Position numbers and translations under genes: made by a program. Below the pieces are notes generated by a model. The model was not told the origin of the DNA. It was given only the letters and a program-made list of their open reading frames with translations, and made no database searches. A stretch of 64,000 nt of DNA from Propionivibrio dicarboxylicus (lineage in GTDB: Bacteria; Pseudomonadota; Gammaproteobacteria; Burkholderiales; Rhodocyclaceae): NCBI RefSeq assembly GCF_900099695.1, contig NZ_FNCY01000001.1:186001-250000 (forward strand), in the 5' to 3' direction. This document shows positions 47,612 through 58,065 of this stretch, one piece after another. Each line of letters begins with the position of its first letter. The first letter of the stretch is position 1.

Positions 47612-48660
47612 GGAGACGCCTGCGCGTCAATCGCCCGGATTTTCTCGCCGGCACTCAGCTTATGCACGCCAGCAATGACGATGCGATCATCCGGCTGAAG
47701 ACCGTTGGCGAGCAGAACCTCGCTTTCGCCATAGGACAGAACGACCACCGGACGCAGCGACACGGTCTGGTCGGCACCGACCACCCAGACGGCGGGTTTC
47801 CCCTCATGCTGGAACAGCGCGCCCAACGGAATGGCATGCGGCGCCGAAGCGGTGCGTGCCGGGGAATTGGCGAACTCGACCCGCGCCGTCATACCCAGGC
47901 GGAAGCGGCCATCCGGATTATCGATCGTCACCCGCGCGGCATAAGTGCGGGTCGCTGCGTCCGCCACCGCCGCCAACTCGCGCACATGACCGCGATAATC
48001 GGCCTGTCCGTCGGCCCATAGGCGAATACTCGCCGACTGTCCGGCACGAATCTCGGCGACGCGGGATTCAGGCACGGCGATGGCGATCTCCGGCGTATCC
48101 AGACGCGAATGACGCATCACCGCTTGCCCCGCTGCGACGACCTGCCCGATCTCGGCGTTGACCTGATCGATGACGCCAGCCTTGTCGGCGCGCAGTACGG
48201 TATAGGCGGACTGATTTTTCGCGAGATCCGCCTGCGATACTGCCGTGGCATATGCGGTTTCCTTGGCGTCGAGGACGGACTGGCTGACGAAATTCTTCGC
48301 GCGCAAATCGCGATAGCGACGTAATTCCGCCGCGGCGAGATCCGCCTGCGACTGCGCCGACGCCAACGCCAGGCGTGCATCGGCAGGATCGAGCCGGGCC
48401 AGCACGTCGCCGGCTTTGACCGTATCGCCGACGTTCACAAAACGCTCGCTTATCTTGCCGGACACACGAAATGCCAACGGCGTTTCGTAACGCGAACGTA
48501 TCTCGCCGGTATACCCGATGCCGACGGCCTCGCCGCGAAGACCGACCTTGCGTGTCAGGACCGGCCGCTGCGGCTCGGGGGGCGCGTCGCTCTTGCCACA
48601 CCCCGACACAAGGGCGACGACACACGCCATTGCCAGCATCGCCGTACGTTCTCCCCTCAT
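47608..48660 (-). CDS. RND efflux periplasmic adaptor lipoprotein
   Basis: This 350-residue membrane-fusion protein has a lipoprotein signal with lipobox VSGCGKSD. A lipoyl/barrel-sandwich domain is split by a helical hairpin (DVLARLDPADARLALASAQSQADLAAAELRRYRDL). A beta-barrel and membrane-proximal domain follow. It connects the RND pump to a TolC-type channel. It overlaps the tetR stop and the pump start by four bases each, so the three genes are coupled. Confidence 0.94.
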   Translation of the reverse strand: MRGERTAMLAMACVVALVSGCGKSDAPPEPQRPVLTRKVGLRGEAVGIGYTGEIRSRYETPLAFRVSGKISERFVNVGDTVKAGDVLARLDPADARLALASAQSQADLAAAELRRYRDLRAKNFVSQSVLDAKETAYATAVSQADLAKNQSAYTVLRADKAGVIDQVNAEIGQVVAAGQAVMRHSRLDTPEIAIAVPESRVAEIRAGQSASIRLWADGQADYRGHVRELAAVADAATRTYAARVTIDNPDGRFRLGMTARVEFANSPARTASAPHAIPLGALFQHEGKPAVWVVGADQTVSLRPVVVLSYGESEVLLANGLQPDDRIVIAGVHKLSAGEKIRAIDAQASP

Positions 48661-49304
48661 CGTCCGGCCTCTTCCTTCGACAAGCCGCGCAGGACGAGAT
48701 CGATATGCTTTTTCAGGAAAGATTTGGGATCGTCACTTCCGCTACAGAACGCCAGCGAAAAGCGCGACAACACCAACATCAGCAAAGGGGAAAAAATCAC
48801 GTCAATGGCCGAATCGATATCGACGGCGCGAAATTCACCGTTGGCGATCCCCCGTTCCAGCACCGAACGCATCAGAGCTCGCCCCCGGACAATCACCTTG
48901 TCATGATAATAACGCGTCACTTCCGGGAAATTCCGCGATTCCGAGATCATCAGCTTGGCGACACCGGCGAGCGGCGTGCTGCCGATCTGCTCCCACCAAG
49001 CCAGCAACAGGTGCTGCAGCAAATCCGTCGCCGTTCCGTCGAAGGCTGCCGCCTGCTCGCCGGCAGCAACGAAGCGCGCGACGATCCCCTCTTCGATCAC
49101 CGCCTTGAACAAGGCTTCCTTGCTATCGAAATAGAGGTACAGGGTCCCCTTGGAAACGCCGGCATGTGCCGCGACGTCCTCAAGCCGCGTCGCCGCGAAC
49201 CCTTTCTCGACGAAAAGCGCCAGCGCGGCGGCCGTCAACTCGGATGGCCGCGCTTCCTTGCGTCGCCTGCGCGGCGCGCCAACTGGCTCGGAGGAATTGC
49301 TCAT
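48657..49304 (-). CDS. TetR-family repressor of the RND pump
   Basis: This 215-residue regulator has an N-terminal helix-turn-helix, AALALFVEKGFAATRLEDVAAHAGVSKGTLYLYFDSKEALF, the TetR signature, and a helical ligand-binding domain. It is the first gene of the efflux operon. A palindrome typical of TetR operators lies 20 bases upstream of its start, so it probably represses itself and the pump until an inducer binds. Confidence 0.95.
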   Translation of the reverse strand: MSNSSEPVGAPRRRRKEARPSELTAAALALFVEKGFAATRLEDVAAHAGVSKGTLYLYFDSKEALFKAVIEEGIVARFVAAGEQAAAFDGTATDLLQHLLLAWWEQIGSTPLAGVAKLMISESRNFPEVTRYYHDKVIVRGRALMRSVLERGIANGEFRAVDIDSAIDVIFSPLLMLVLSRFSLAFCSGSDDPKSFLKKHIDLVLRGLSKEEAGR

Positions 49305-49323
49305 GGGATATCCCCATCGACTG

Positions 49324-49345
49324 TTAATGACTATTCGGTCATTAA
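49324..49345 (-). promoter_or_regulatory. TetR-type operator overlapping the efflux promoter
   Basis: TTAATGAC and GTCATTAA are perfect inverted repeats separated by TATTCG. The core TGAC-N6-GTCA with a central TATTCG/CGAATA is common among TetR operators. A - strand TATATT (-10 like) touches the palindrome, so a bound repressor would block polymerase. Confidence 0.75.
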
Positions 49346-49437
49346 TATAGCATTCCTTCGCACTGCGTCAAGCGATCGCCCCGGTACCGGCACGTCGCAC
49401 GCAATGCTGCGATCCTTGCGTGATTCGTTCGCCCCCC

Positions 49438-51762
49438 TTATTCGGGCAGCCACCGTGCCAGACACTCTTTCAGCTGATCCAGCGACAGCGGTTTACTCAA
49501 GTAGTCGTCCATGCCAGCCTCCAGGCATTTCTCGCGCTCTCCGCTCAACGCATGCGCCGTCATGGCGACGATCGGCGTCCCGACCCCCAGTTCCCGCAAG
49601 CGGCGTGTCGCTTCGTAACCGTCCATGTGCGGCATCTGGCAGTCCATGAAAATCAGATCATAGGAGACCTCCTGGGCGGCATCGACAGCCTCGACGCCGT
49701 CGCGAGCCTTGTCGATCTGGGAGAAACCCAATTTGCCCAGCAACCCCTTGACCACCACCATGTTAATAGCATTATCCTCGACCACCAGCAGTCGACATGA
49801 TCTGTTCGGTAGCGCCCCGGAAACCACTGGCTGCGTTTGCGTCGGCGCTTCCGCGGGGAAAGAATGTGTCAACCGCTGCAAGCATTCCTGCAACACCGCC
49901 TTCCGTGCCGGCTTGTGCACATATGCCGCAAATCCGGCGTCATGGATGCGCTGAGCGTCGCCACGGAAGCCTGCGGCGACGCACAACACGAGCACGATCC
50001 CGCGATATTCCTCGGCGACGGCGACCTGTCGCCCAAGCGATTCGCCCTCGTTCCCCGGCAGACTCTGGTCAACGATCAGTGCACGATAGGGACGCGACGA
50101 ATCGCGCGCATGCCGAAGCGCCAGCAGCGCCGCCTCGGCATTGCCGACGGCGTCGGCCGCATAGCCACAGCGCCATAAGCGCTCCACCAGGCCTTGACGA
50201 CTCACCTCGAAGTCGTCGACAACCAGCACGCGCGCCATCGACACATCGTCTGCCGCCGTCGATAGCACACCTTCTGCCGAGGCCGGTCGATCTGCGGCCC
50301 GACGCAGCGCCAGACTGAAGACGAACGAGGTGCCATCGCCAAGACGGCTGGCGACACTGATATCGCCCCCCATCAGACCGATCAACTGGCGCGTGATCGT
50401 CAAGCCCAGTCCGGTACCGCCATAGCGACGTGTCGTCGATGAATCCGCCTGTTCGAACGGCGCAAAGATTTTCGGCAGATCCTCTTCTGCGATGCCGATG
50501 CCTGAATCGCTGACCTCGATCTGCAGCACGATCTCATCATCCCGATCGGGCAAACGCGACACCCGCACCGAAATCGTACCGACCTCGGTAAACTTGATGG
50601 CATTGCCGACCAGATTGGTCAGAATCTGCCGCACCCGGCCAGGATCGCCGCAGACGCGTTCAGGCACCGCCCGATCCATAACCCACGCATACTCGATCCC
50701 CTTTTCTGCCGCACGCAAGGCCATCAGGTCGGAGAAATCCTCAAGCAAGGACGGCAGGCTGAAGTCGATCGCCTCGAGTGCCAACTTATGCGCTTCGATC
50801 TTCGAGAAATCGAGCACATCGTTAATCACCGACAGCAGCGATTCGGAACTCGAACGAATGATGTCGAGGTAACGACGCTGTTCGTCGTTGAGCGGCGTAT
50901 CGAACAGCAAGGTCGTCATGCCCATGACGCCGTTCATCGGCGTCCGGATTTCGTGCGACATCATTGCCAAAAACGCCGCCTTGGCCTGATTGGCCATCTC
51001 CGCACGCTGTCGGGCAGCGATCAGATCGTCCTCGATACGGATCCGTTCGGTCAGATCGTTGAAGGCGAACACTCGGCCGATGATGCGCTCGTCGAGGTAC
51101 TGCGGCAAGGACTTGCACTCGAACACGCTACCGCTCTTCAGATGCAGCAAATCCTTAGTTTCGTTTTCATCGACGACGATGCGCATGCGTTGCTGCCACA
51201 CCTCGGCATCGACCAACTGGTCGGCAACGAAGTCGAGAATCGCCTGATCATCCTGGCGCAGCAACAATCCTTCGGGAATCGACCACATGCCACTGAACTG
51301 GCGGTTCATGCTCGCGACCTTGCCCTGCCAATCGAGCACCAGAATGCCATTCCCCGTCGATTCGAGCGTCGCACGAAGCTGCGACATCGTATAGGCGAGA
51401 TTCTCGGCGGCCGTCGCCACACCGCTCGTCGGAGAGGCTTGCACCAGCAGACGACACTGCCCCTCCATCTCGATCACCTGCACCGTTTTCGTCGCCGGCC
51501 ACATCGAACCGTCGCCGCACAGATACACGCCTTCCTGCGCTTCGATAGCAGACAACTGCCCGTTCCGTATCTCTTCCCAGTAAAAGACGTCCTGCAGTGA
51601 ACATTCGACATCGAGAATCGTCATCGCCCGCAACTGCTCGCCCGAATACCCGAGCATGCGCTCAACGACGCGATTGGCATAGTCGATACGCAAGGACTCC
51701 GGTTCGACCAGGAAGATCATCTGCCCAAGATGATCGAGGAGGAGCGCTTCGCTCGCCATCAT
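49438..51762 (-). CDS. Soluble hybrid sensor histidine kinase (PAS-PAS-HK-REC-REC)
   Basis: This 774-residue protein has no membrane segment. Two PAS-like domains (about 1-115 and 125-240) lead to a HisKA domain with His270 in [12 protein letters not shown]. An HATPase domain follows ([10 protein letters not shown], then [20 protein letters not shown]) and two receiver domains. The second receiver is intact, with its Asp in [16 protein letters not shown]. The first has VVDDFEV and LIVDQSLPG. No Hpt domain is present, so a partner must complete the relay. Its start overlaps the HD-GYP stop (ATGA), making them one operon. Confidence 0.93.
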   Translation of the reverse strand: MMASEALLLDHLGQMIFLVEPESLRIDYANRVVERMLGYSGEQLRAMTILDVECSLQDVFYWEEIRNGQLSAIEAQEGVYLCGDGSMWPATKTVQVIEMEGQCRLLVQASPTSGVATAAENLAYTMSQLRATLESTGNGILVLDWQGKVASMNRQFSGMWSIPEGLLLRQDDQAILDFVADQLVDAEVWQQRMRIVVDENETKDLLHLKSGSVFECKSLPQYLDERIIGRVFAFNDLTERIRIEDDLIAARQRAEMANQAKAAFLAMMSHEIRTPMNGVMGMTTLLFDTPLNDEQRRYLDIIRSSSESLLSVINDVLDFSKIEAHKLALEAIDFSLPSLLEDFSDLMALRAAEKGIEYAWVMDRAVPERVCGDPGRVRQILTNLVGNAIKFTEVGTISVRVSRLPDRDDEIVLQIEVSDSGIGIAEEDLPKIFAPFEQADSSTTRRYGGTGLGLTITRQLIGLMGGDISVASRLGDGTSFVFSLALRRAADRPASAEGVLSTAADDVSMARVLVVDDFEVSRQGLVERLWRCGYAADAVGNAEAALLALRHARDSSRPYRALIVDQSLPGNEGESLGRQVAVAEEYRGIVLVLCVAAGFRGDAQRIHDAGFAAYVHKPARKAVLQECLQRLTHSFPAEAPTQTQPVVSGALPNRSCRLLVVEDNAINMVVVKGLLGKLGFSQIDKARDGVEAVDAAQEVSYDLIFMDCQMPHMDGYEATRRLRELGVGTPIVAMTAHALSGEREKCLEAGMDDYLSKPLSLDQLKECLARWLPE

Positions 51763-53060
51763 TTCGCGACAGACTCCTTGCTGGGAGAACCGGCATCGAA
51801 ATAATAGCTGACCTGCTTGCGCGGACTCAGATAAGCATAGATCTCCCGCGGCAACTGGGCCGGCCGGATGGCCTTGACGATATTGACATCAACCGTCCCG
51901 TCCATGTCGATAAGAATGGCCTCCTCCTTGGGAATATCGGCGTCATAGGCGACGATCATCGGCTTCATCGGCTTGGCGGTATTGATCGTCGCCACCATGC
52001 CGATCACGCCATTCGACAACTGGACGATCGTTCCCGGCGGATAGACGCCAAGGCATCGCACGAACAGTTGCAGCAGTTTGGGATCGAATTTCCCGCGCAA
52101 ACGGGCAAACATCATCGACAACGCCTCGTGCGGCGTCAGCGCGTTGGCGATGTTCGAGGGGTTGCAAAGCTCATCGTAATAATTGGCGATGGCGACGATG
52201 CGCGCCGACAGGCTGATGGCATCGGTCTTCAAACGGGAGGGATAGCCACTACCATCAACCATTTCGTGATGTTGTTGAATGACGTCGATCGCCAACGGCG
52301 CAAATCCAAGCTTGCGACCAATTTCGGCGCCATAGGCGCAGTGCAGTTCGTAGTAGTTACGTTCGGCCTGCGTCCAGGGTTCGCTTTTCTTGAGGATCTT
52401 GTCCGGGATCTCACGGCAGCCGACGTCGTGAAACAAAGCGCCCATCCCCAGGCACTGCATCACTTCCGCCGGCAATTTGAGATCGCGCGCCATCATCAGC
52501 GACAACATGGTCACGTTGAGCGAGTGAAAATAAAGCTCCTCGCTGCCGATCTTATCGCCCATCACATGGATGGCAAGTTCGGGTGCATCGAGAAACGAGT
52601 CGGCAATCTGGCTGATCAACTGGTTGGCTTCGCGCAAGGTCTCGGCCGGATTGGTCAGAAGATTCTTCTCGACGTTATGAATGGTTCGGGCGGTGTCAAC
52701 GAATGCCGATTCGATCCGCGCCGCAGCCTCACGCTGCACCCGGATCTTCTCGATCAGCGCACGCTTCGCCGCCAGCGCCGGATGTTCCTTGACGACCGGG
52801 GCGACCGGGGCGACCGTTTCAGATGGCGCCAAGACAAGCTCGCTGCCAGACGGCGTCGCCTTGTCGCTACGCGCCGGATCATAGCGAATCCGCGCCAGCC
52901 CCAGGCTGCGCAGCGAACGGATCTGCTCTTCGTCCTTGATCTTGAAACTGTTGAACGCAAACGGGTGCTCGAACCATCTCAGGTCGATATAAACGTACAA
53001 ACCGACCCGCAACTGGTCCATCGTCACGTATGCGCTGTCCTGCATCTGCATGGCAGTCAT
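51759..53060 (-). CDS. HD-GYP domain c-di-GMP phosphodiesterase
   Basis: This 433-residue protein has an N-terminal DUF3391-like segment (MDQLRVGLYVYIDLRWFEHPFAFNSF) and an HD-GYP domain. The HD pair is in LFHDVGCREIP (211-212) and the loop HHEMVDGSGYP holds GYP (272-274). Such enzymes hydrolyse c-di-GMP. No receiver domain is attached, so control may come through the co-encoded hybrid kinase. The ATG at 53060 has AGG upstream, and the longer frame begins with TTG. Confidence 0.92.
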   Translation of the reverse strand: MTAMQMQDSAYVTMDQLRVGLYVYIDLRWFEHPFAFNSFKIKDEEQIRSLRSLGLARIRYDPARSDKATPSGSELVLAPSETVAPVAPVVKEHPALAAKRALIEKIRVQREAAARIESAFVDTARTIHNVEKNLLTNPAETLREANQLISQIADSFLDAPELAIHVMGDKIGSEELYFHSLNVTMLSLMMARDLKLPAEVMQCLGMGALFHDVGCREIPDKILKKSEPWTQAERNYYELHCAYGAEIGRKLGFAPLAIDVIQQHHEMVDGSGYPSRLKTDAISLSARIVAIANYYDELCNPSNIANALTPHEALSMMFARLRGKFDPKLLQLFVRCLGVYPPGTIVQLSNGVIGMVATINTAKPMKPMIVAYDADIPKEEAILIDMDGTVDVNIVKAIRPAQLPREIYAYLSPRKQVSYYFDAGSPSKESVAK

Positions 53061-53242
53061 TCCCAACCTGGCTGAATAATCGACGGATCCGACCGAAGGA
53101 CAGAAACTGACGCCATGGAACCGTCGCCGCCTATCCTAGGGCTTTTTTCCATGCTAATCCACTATTGAACGCTGGCGCCCACCGGATCCACTCTCTGGAT
53201 CGAACGGCGACCGTTCGTGCCGCCCCGACGTGCGTCAATGAG

Positions 53243-53260
53243 ACTACCCGTCCGGGTAGT
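53243..53260. promoter_or_regulatory. 18-base palindrome upstream of the Dcu carrier
   Basis: ACTACCCG and CGGGTAGT are perfect inverted repeats separated by TC. It lies 149 bases before the carrier start and is a good candidate binding site for a dimeric regulator. The LuxR-type response regulator encoded at 54833-55462 is one possible binder. The rest of the 53061-53408 gap shows no gene. A loose -10-like TATAAAAAT occurs near 53293. Confidence 0.55.
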
Positions 53261-53408
53261 TACACTGGCGCGGCGTTGGACTATGATTCGGCTATAAAAA
53301 TAGCAATACAACCGTTTCATCGGCAATCAGCTGCCCCTCGCTTTCAACAAGAAACCAGCTTCCGACGAAACATAACGACAAAACTACACTTCGATTTGGG
53401 ATCGGTCC

Positions 53409-54761
53409 ATGGAAACAAGCATCATTCTCGAGTTTGGCATCATCCTGCTTTGTTTGCTGGCGGGCGCCCGTTACGGCGGTTACGGCCTGGGGCTTATCAG
53501 CGGTTTCGGCCTGCTGGTCTTCGCCTTTGTCTTCCATCTGGCGCCGGGTAAACCACCGATCGACGTATTGCTCACGATCATGGCCGTGCTGGCATGCGCC
53601 TCGACGCTGCAAACCGCCGGCGGCCTGAACGTCATGATGCGCTTCGCCGAACGACTGTTACGCCGCCACCCGAAGCACATCACATTGCTCGCCCCGATCA
53701 CCACGTGGTCGCTGACGGTCATGTGCGGCACCGGGCACGTCGTGTATACGATGTTCCCGATCATCTACGACATTGCCATCAAGACCGGCATCCGCCCGGA
53801 ACGCCCGATGGCCGTCGCATCGATATCCTCGCAAATCGGTATTTGCGCTTCACCTGTGTCGGTCGCTGTCGTCTCGATGGTCGCCATCATGGCCAAGGCG
53901 AAAGGGCTCGATCATCCGCCCAGCATCATCGAACTCCTCGCCGTCGGAATGCCGGCGACGTTCTGCGGCATGATCGTCGCCGCACTCTGGAGCATGCGAC
54001 GCGGCCTCGATCTCGACAAGGACCCGGAGTTCCAGGCCAAGCTGCAGGATCCGGTACAGCGCGAGTACATTTACGGCGAATCGGCCACGCTTCTCGACAA
54101 GGTCTTCCCGAAAGAAGCGTACTGGGCCACCTGGATCTTCTTCGCGGCCATCGGCATCGTCGTGCTGCTGGGTGCCTTCCAGGATCTGCGCCCGTTGGTC
54201 GGACCCGTCGGCAAGCTCAAGCCGCTGTCGATGAATCTCCTGATTCAGGTGATGATGCTGAGCGCTGGCGCCCTGATTCTCGTCCTTTGCAAGGTCAAGC
54301 CCCAGGAAATTCCGAACGGCACCGTTTTCAAGGCTGGGATGGTCGCGGTCATTTCGATCTTCGGCGTCGCCTGGATGGCTGACACCGTGTTCGAGGCCCA
54401 CTTCACGCTGCTCAAGGAAGGTCTCGCCGGCATCGTCGCCGCACAGCCCTGGACTTATGCCCTCGTGTTGTTCATCGTCTCCAAGCTGGTTAATAGCCAG
54501 GCCGCTGCGATCGCCGCAATCGCACCGCTCGGCGTCAGTCTGGGCGTCGATCCGAAGGTCATGATCGCGTTCTTGCCGGCGTGCTATGGCTACTTCATCC
54601 TGCCAACCTATGCGAGCGACCTGGCCTGTATCGGTTTCGACCGGTCCGGCACAACCCGCATCGGCAAGTTCGTCATCAACCACAGCTTCATCATCCCCGG
54701 CCTGATCGGTGTCGGTGTCGGCTGCTGCGTCGGCTGGTTGATGGTCAAGGTCCTCTACTGA
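53409..54761 (+). CDS. Anaerobic C4-dicarboxylate transporter (DcuA/DcuB family)
   Basis: This 450-residue inner-membrane carrier has about ten to twelve membrane segments. Family signatures include the start LEFGIILLCLLAGARYGGYGLGLISGFGLL, GGLNVMMRFAERLLRRHPKHITLLAP, CGTGHVVYTMFPIIYDIA and SSQIGICASPVSVAVVSM. It exchanges or takes up fumarate, succinate, malate or aspartate. DcuA versus DcuB cannot be settled here. A bidirectional terminator separates it from a convergent two-component pair whose sensor looks C4-dicarboxylate specific. Confidence 0.95.
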   Translation: METSIILEFGIILLCLLAGARYGGYGLGLISGFGLLVFAFVFHLAPGKPPIDVLLTIMAVLACASTLQTAGGLNVMMRFAERLLRRHPKHITLLAPITTWSLTVMCGTGHVVYTMFPIIYDIAIKTGIRPERPMAVASISSQIGICASPVSVAVVSMVAIMAKAKGLDHPPSIIELLAVGMPATFCGMIVAALWSMRRGLDLDKDPEFQAKLQDPVQREYIYGESATLLDKVFPKEAYWATWIFFAAIGIVVLLGAFQDLRPLVGPVGKLKPLSMNLLIQVMMLSAGALILVLCKVKPQEIPNGTVFKAGMVAVISIFGVAWMADTVFEAHFTLLKEGLAGIVAAQPWTYALVLFIVSKLVNSQAAAIAAIAPLGVSLGVDPKVMIAFLPACYGYFILPTYASDLACIGFDRSGTTRIGKFVINHSFIIPGLIGVGVGCCVGWLMVKVLY

Positions 54762-54794
54762 TAACTTATCGACATACAAGGATACGGTTCAAAA

Positions 54795-54826
54795 AAGCGC
54801 CCCGGACATCCGGGGCGCTTTGCATT
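54795..54826. terminator. Bidirectional terminator between dcu and the response regulator
   Basis: AAGCGCCCCGGA and TCCGGGGCGCTT form a 12-base perfect stem with a CA loop. TTTGCATTTT follows on the + strand and an A-run (T-run on the - strand) lies on the other side. It serves both convergent transcripts. Confidence 0.88.
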
Positions 54827-54832
54827 TTGTCC

Positions 54833-55462
54833 TCAGTCTTTTGGCGCTCGCTTCCTGACATGGGTGGCCACTGCCTGCGTCCGGTTGTAGGACCCCATGA
54901 TGCGGAGGATATTTTTCATGTGGTATTTCACATTCTCCTCCGAACAACCGATGATCTTGGCGATCTCCCAGTTCGTCTTGCCTTCGCGCACCCAGCGGAA
55001 AATCTCCCGCTGACGCTCGGTCATGTTCTCCTGGCGGCTGTCCTCCTCGACGGCGTCATCACGCGACGCCGCCTGGACCACCCGGCGAAATTTCAGATGA
55101 TTGCGAATCCTGGCCTTGACGATTTCCTCATTGATCGGCTTGGTGATGTAATCGACCGCCCCAAGATTGAGCCCCTTGATCTCTTGCGCCGTCGACCCCA
55201 GCGCAGTGACATAAACGACTGGAATACTCGACGTTTTCCGGTTTTCCTGCAGGCGGGCACACACCGCATAACCATCCATGTCCGGCATCATGATATCGAG
55301 CAGAATGATATCGGGCATGGATTCACTCGCACGACGGACCCCCTCCTCGCCGCCCGAAGCGAAGATTACGACATAGTCATCCTTGAGTACATCCGACAGG
55401 ATCTTGATGTTTACCAACTCATCGTCGATCAGCAAAACTGTCGCCTTGGCGCTATTCGACAT
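54833..55462 (-). CDS. Response regulator with LuxR-type DNA-binding domain
   Basis: This 209-residue protein has a receiver domain (LLIDDELVNIKIL, phospho-Asp in IILLDIMMPDMDGY, switch Thr/Lys in YVTALG and DYITKPIN). A LuxR-type helix-turn-helix follows (MTERQREIFRWVREGKTNWEIAKIIGCSEENVKYHMKNIL). The ATG at 55462 has AAGGAG upstream, whereas the longer frame would use a TTG inside that site. It starts 11 bases after the hybrid kinase gene and is its likely partner. Confidence 0.94.
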   Translation of the reverse strand: MSNSAKATVLLIDDELVNIKILSDVLKDDYVVIFASGGEEGVRRASESMPDIILLDIMMPDMDGYAVCARLQENRKTSSIPVVYVTALGSTAQEIKGLNLGAVDYITKPINEEIVKARIRNHLKFRRVVQAASRDDAVEEDSRQENMTERQREIFRWVREGKTNWEIAKIIGCSEENVKYHMKNILRIMGSYNRTQAVATHVRKRAPKD

Positions 55463-55473
55463 CCCTCTCTCCT

Positions 55474-57993
55474 TCAAGCGTCCGTCCCTGCCACATGCAT
55501 CTCCGGCGAGACGATCAACGTTGCCAAAATTTTCCGGGCCACCGGATAATCCAGGCGATCGATCGCGCGCTCAAGCGCATCAAATTCAGACGTTTTTCCA
55601 TTCGTCACAAACCTCTGGCGCAAGTCCTGAAGACAGGCTTCGGCCGCAATATTGTTGGTCGCCAGCAGAACATCAAGCCAAGCCAACGAAGCGCCGACAG
55701 CCGCTGACTCCGGCATGGCGACCGACTCCCGACCGTGACCAGCATCCCCATCCGCAGGCTGCCCGCCAAAGACCGTCGCCAGCGTTTCCAGCAAGAGCAC
55801 CGGTTCGATCGGCTTGAACATTTCCGCATCAACCCCGGCGTCCGGAACGTTCAGCGCTGCATCGTCGTCACTGCGACGCTTGAGCAAGACAACTTTCGCC
55901 AGCGGATTGCCTGCCGACACCGAACGCAACTCGCGAATGACACCGAGGCAGTCGTATGCTGGCGTCGCGGCATCAATCAGGAACAGATCGAATTCGCCGG
56001 CACATCCCGCTTCCGTGCTCCATTCCAAGGCTTCACCCGCTGAAGCAAACGCCTCCACCTGCATCCCCCAGGAACGAAGCAGAAGCGCCAGTGCATCGCG
56101 GGAACAAGCGTTATCGTCGATCACAACGACCTTGAGACCGGCGAAATCAGAACCGTTCTGACGCAAGGAATGTGCGTCGGCAGGGCAGCCGAAACGCGCC
56201 GTAAAAACGAAGCGACTCCCCTGTCCCAACGCACTTTCAACACCGATCTGGCCTCCCATCGCTTCGGCCAGCATTTTGCAGATCGCCAGTCCCAAGCCCG
56301 TTCCGCCATAGCGACGCGTCGTCGACTGATCTGCCTGGCTGAACGCCTGAAAAAGGCTCTGACGCTGCTCAGGTGAAATGCCGATTCCCGTATCGCTGAC
56401 ACAGAACCGCAGGCAAATATTGGAAGTATCGCGCTCGACACTGTCGACTGAAATGCAGATCTCGCCACTTTCCGTAAATTTGATGGCATTGCCGACCAGA
56501 TTCATCAGCACTTGGCCCAAGCGAAGCGGATCCCCCTCAAGGCTGAGCGGAAGATCCGGATCGAAGCGAAAAATCAGCTCTAGCCCTTTGCTCTCGGCGC
56601 TCAGCGCCTGAATCGAAGCGACATTATGAAAGACCTCGCTGAGATCGAAAGCGATGCGTTCGATCTGCAACTTGCCTGCCTCGATCTTCGAAAAATCGAG
56701 AACGTTGTTCAAGACGCCAAGCAAGCCGGTCGCCGCGGAATCGACATTGGCGAGATAGTTGCGCTGCTTTGCATCCAGTTCGGTCTTGAGCGCGAGATGC
56801 GTCAGTCCGAGAATGGCATTCATCGGCGTCCGGATTTCATGGCTCATGTTGGCGAGAAATTCCGATTTGGCGCGATTGGCGCGGTCCGCTTCGGCAATCG
56901 CGCGGGCCAGTTCGACAACGGTTCTTTCAAGTTCCTGATTGTTTGTCTCAAGCTCCAGGTGCGCCTTCTGCAAGGCCCGTTGCGACTCTTCCTTTTCCAC
57001 CCGCCGGCGCTGAATCAACTGCCAATACATCGCCATCAGAATCAGGATGACCGCCCCGGCACACACTGCCAGCGCAACCAGGCGTGCCCGAGACTCGGTT
57101 TCCTCCAGTGACGTATAGATGCCGACTTCCCACTTTGCGCCCTGCAAGGCGGCTCGCCGCACCAGGAAACGGTGTTCCTTCGGCGCACCTTCGGCCTCCG
57201 TCTCTATCACGCGCACGATGCGATCGCCGTGGTCGAGTTGGCGTTCCATACTCTGGAGCACGGGAGGCTTGAGACGCGCCCCATATTGCTGCGTCCGCTC
57301 GAGTTCTTCCAGCATGTGCTGATCCAGCGCACGCAGCGCCCGATACTTCCAATCCTTGCGCGAACTCAGGAAGGCGATCCCGTTTTCGTCGGTGACGACC
57401 ATCGTGTCCTGTCCATCGTCCCAACGCGCATCGAGGTCCCCAAGATCGACCTTGACGACAACGACCCCTTGCAAGCCGCCGGATGTCCTCACGCGATGCG
57501 AAAGATAGTAGCCCGGCAGCTGGCTGACCGTGCCGACGCCGAAAAAGCGCCCTTTCCCTTGCAGAATCGCATCGTGATAGTAGGGCCGGAAATAGTAATT
57601 GTTGCCAAGAAAAGTCACCGTATCGCGCCAGTTGCTGGACGCGATCGTCAGGCCGTTTTCATCGAGAACATAGATGGCCTCGGTGCGAGCGATACGGCTA
57701 AGGCCTTCAAGATATACATTGAGCCGGCGTATCCGCGTCGCATCGTCCGTTTTTTCGAGTGCTGCCGCCACTAACGGATGCTCCGCCGTGATTTCCGGCA
57801 GATAGTCATATTTGTCCATCGGCGAGAACAAGGCCGCCGAGAATACTTCCAACCGATGAGCGGCAATCTCCTGACGCTCGCGGATCCCCGCCTTGAGGCT
57901 GTAGTGGTAAGCAAGGACCCCCGCCACCACCAGCATGGCCAGCACCACCAGCACATCGAGGAAACGTCTTGGCATAGGGGTCGAATCGAACAC
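55474..57993 (-). CDS. Hybrid histidine kinase with DctB-like periplasmic sensor
   Basis: This 839-residue protein has membrane segments at about 11-30 and 305-325 flanking a double-Cache periplasmic domain. Its segment [39 protein letters not shown] closely resembles DctB, the C4-dicarboxylate sensor. A HisKA domain follows with His385 in [12 protein letters not shown]. The HATPase part has [10 protein letters not shown] and [21 protein letters not shown] receiver domain has its Asp in [12 protein letters not shown], where the pocket is less canonical. The last about 110 residues are helical without an Hpt histidine. Its neighbour is a Dcu carrier. Confidence 0.93.
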   Translation of the reverse strand: MFDSTPMPRRFLDVLVVLAMLVVAGVLAYHYSLKAGIRERQEIAAHRLEVFSAALFSPMDKYDYLPEITAEHPLVAAALEKTDDATRIRRLNVYLEGLSRIARTEAIYVLDENGLTIASSNWRDTVTFLGNNYYFRPYYHDAILQGKGRFFGVGTVSQLPGYYLSHRVRTSGGLQGVVVVKVDLGDLDARWDDGQDTMVVTDENGIAFLSSRKDWKYRALRALDQHMLEELERTQQYGARLKPPVLQSMERQLDHGDRIVRVIETEAEGAPKEHRFLVRRAALQGAKWEVGIYTSLEETESRARLVALAVCAGAVILILMAMYWQLIQRRRVEKEESQRALQKAHLELETNNQELERTVVELARAIAEADRANRAKSEFLANMSHEIRTPMNAILGLTHLALKTELDAKQRNYLANVDSAATGLLGVLNNVLDFSKIEAGKLQIERIAFDLSEVFHNVASIQALSAESKGLELIFRFDPDLPLSLEGDPLRLGQVLMNLVGNAIKFTESGEICISVDSVERDTSNICLRFCVSDTGIGISPEQRQSLFQAFSQADQSTTRRYGGTGLGLAICKMLAEAMGGQIGVESALGQGSRFVFTARFGCPADAHSLRQNGSDFAGLKVVVIDDNACSRDALALLLRSWGMQVEAFASAGEALEWSTEAGCAGEFDLFLIDAATPAYDCLGVIRELRSVSAGNPLAKVVLLKRRSDDDAALNVPDAGVDAEMFKPIEPVLLLETLATVFGGQPADGDAGHGRESVAMPESAAVGASLAWLDVLLATNNIAAEACLQDLRQRFVTNGKTSEFDALERAIDRLDYPVARKILATLIVSPEMHVAGTDA

Positions 57994-58065
57994 CGCCCGG
58001 AATCGGAACAGGTGAACAATACCCCAAGCCGGAACGAATGGAGGCTCCGGCGAACAGGCGACCGG

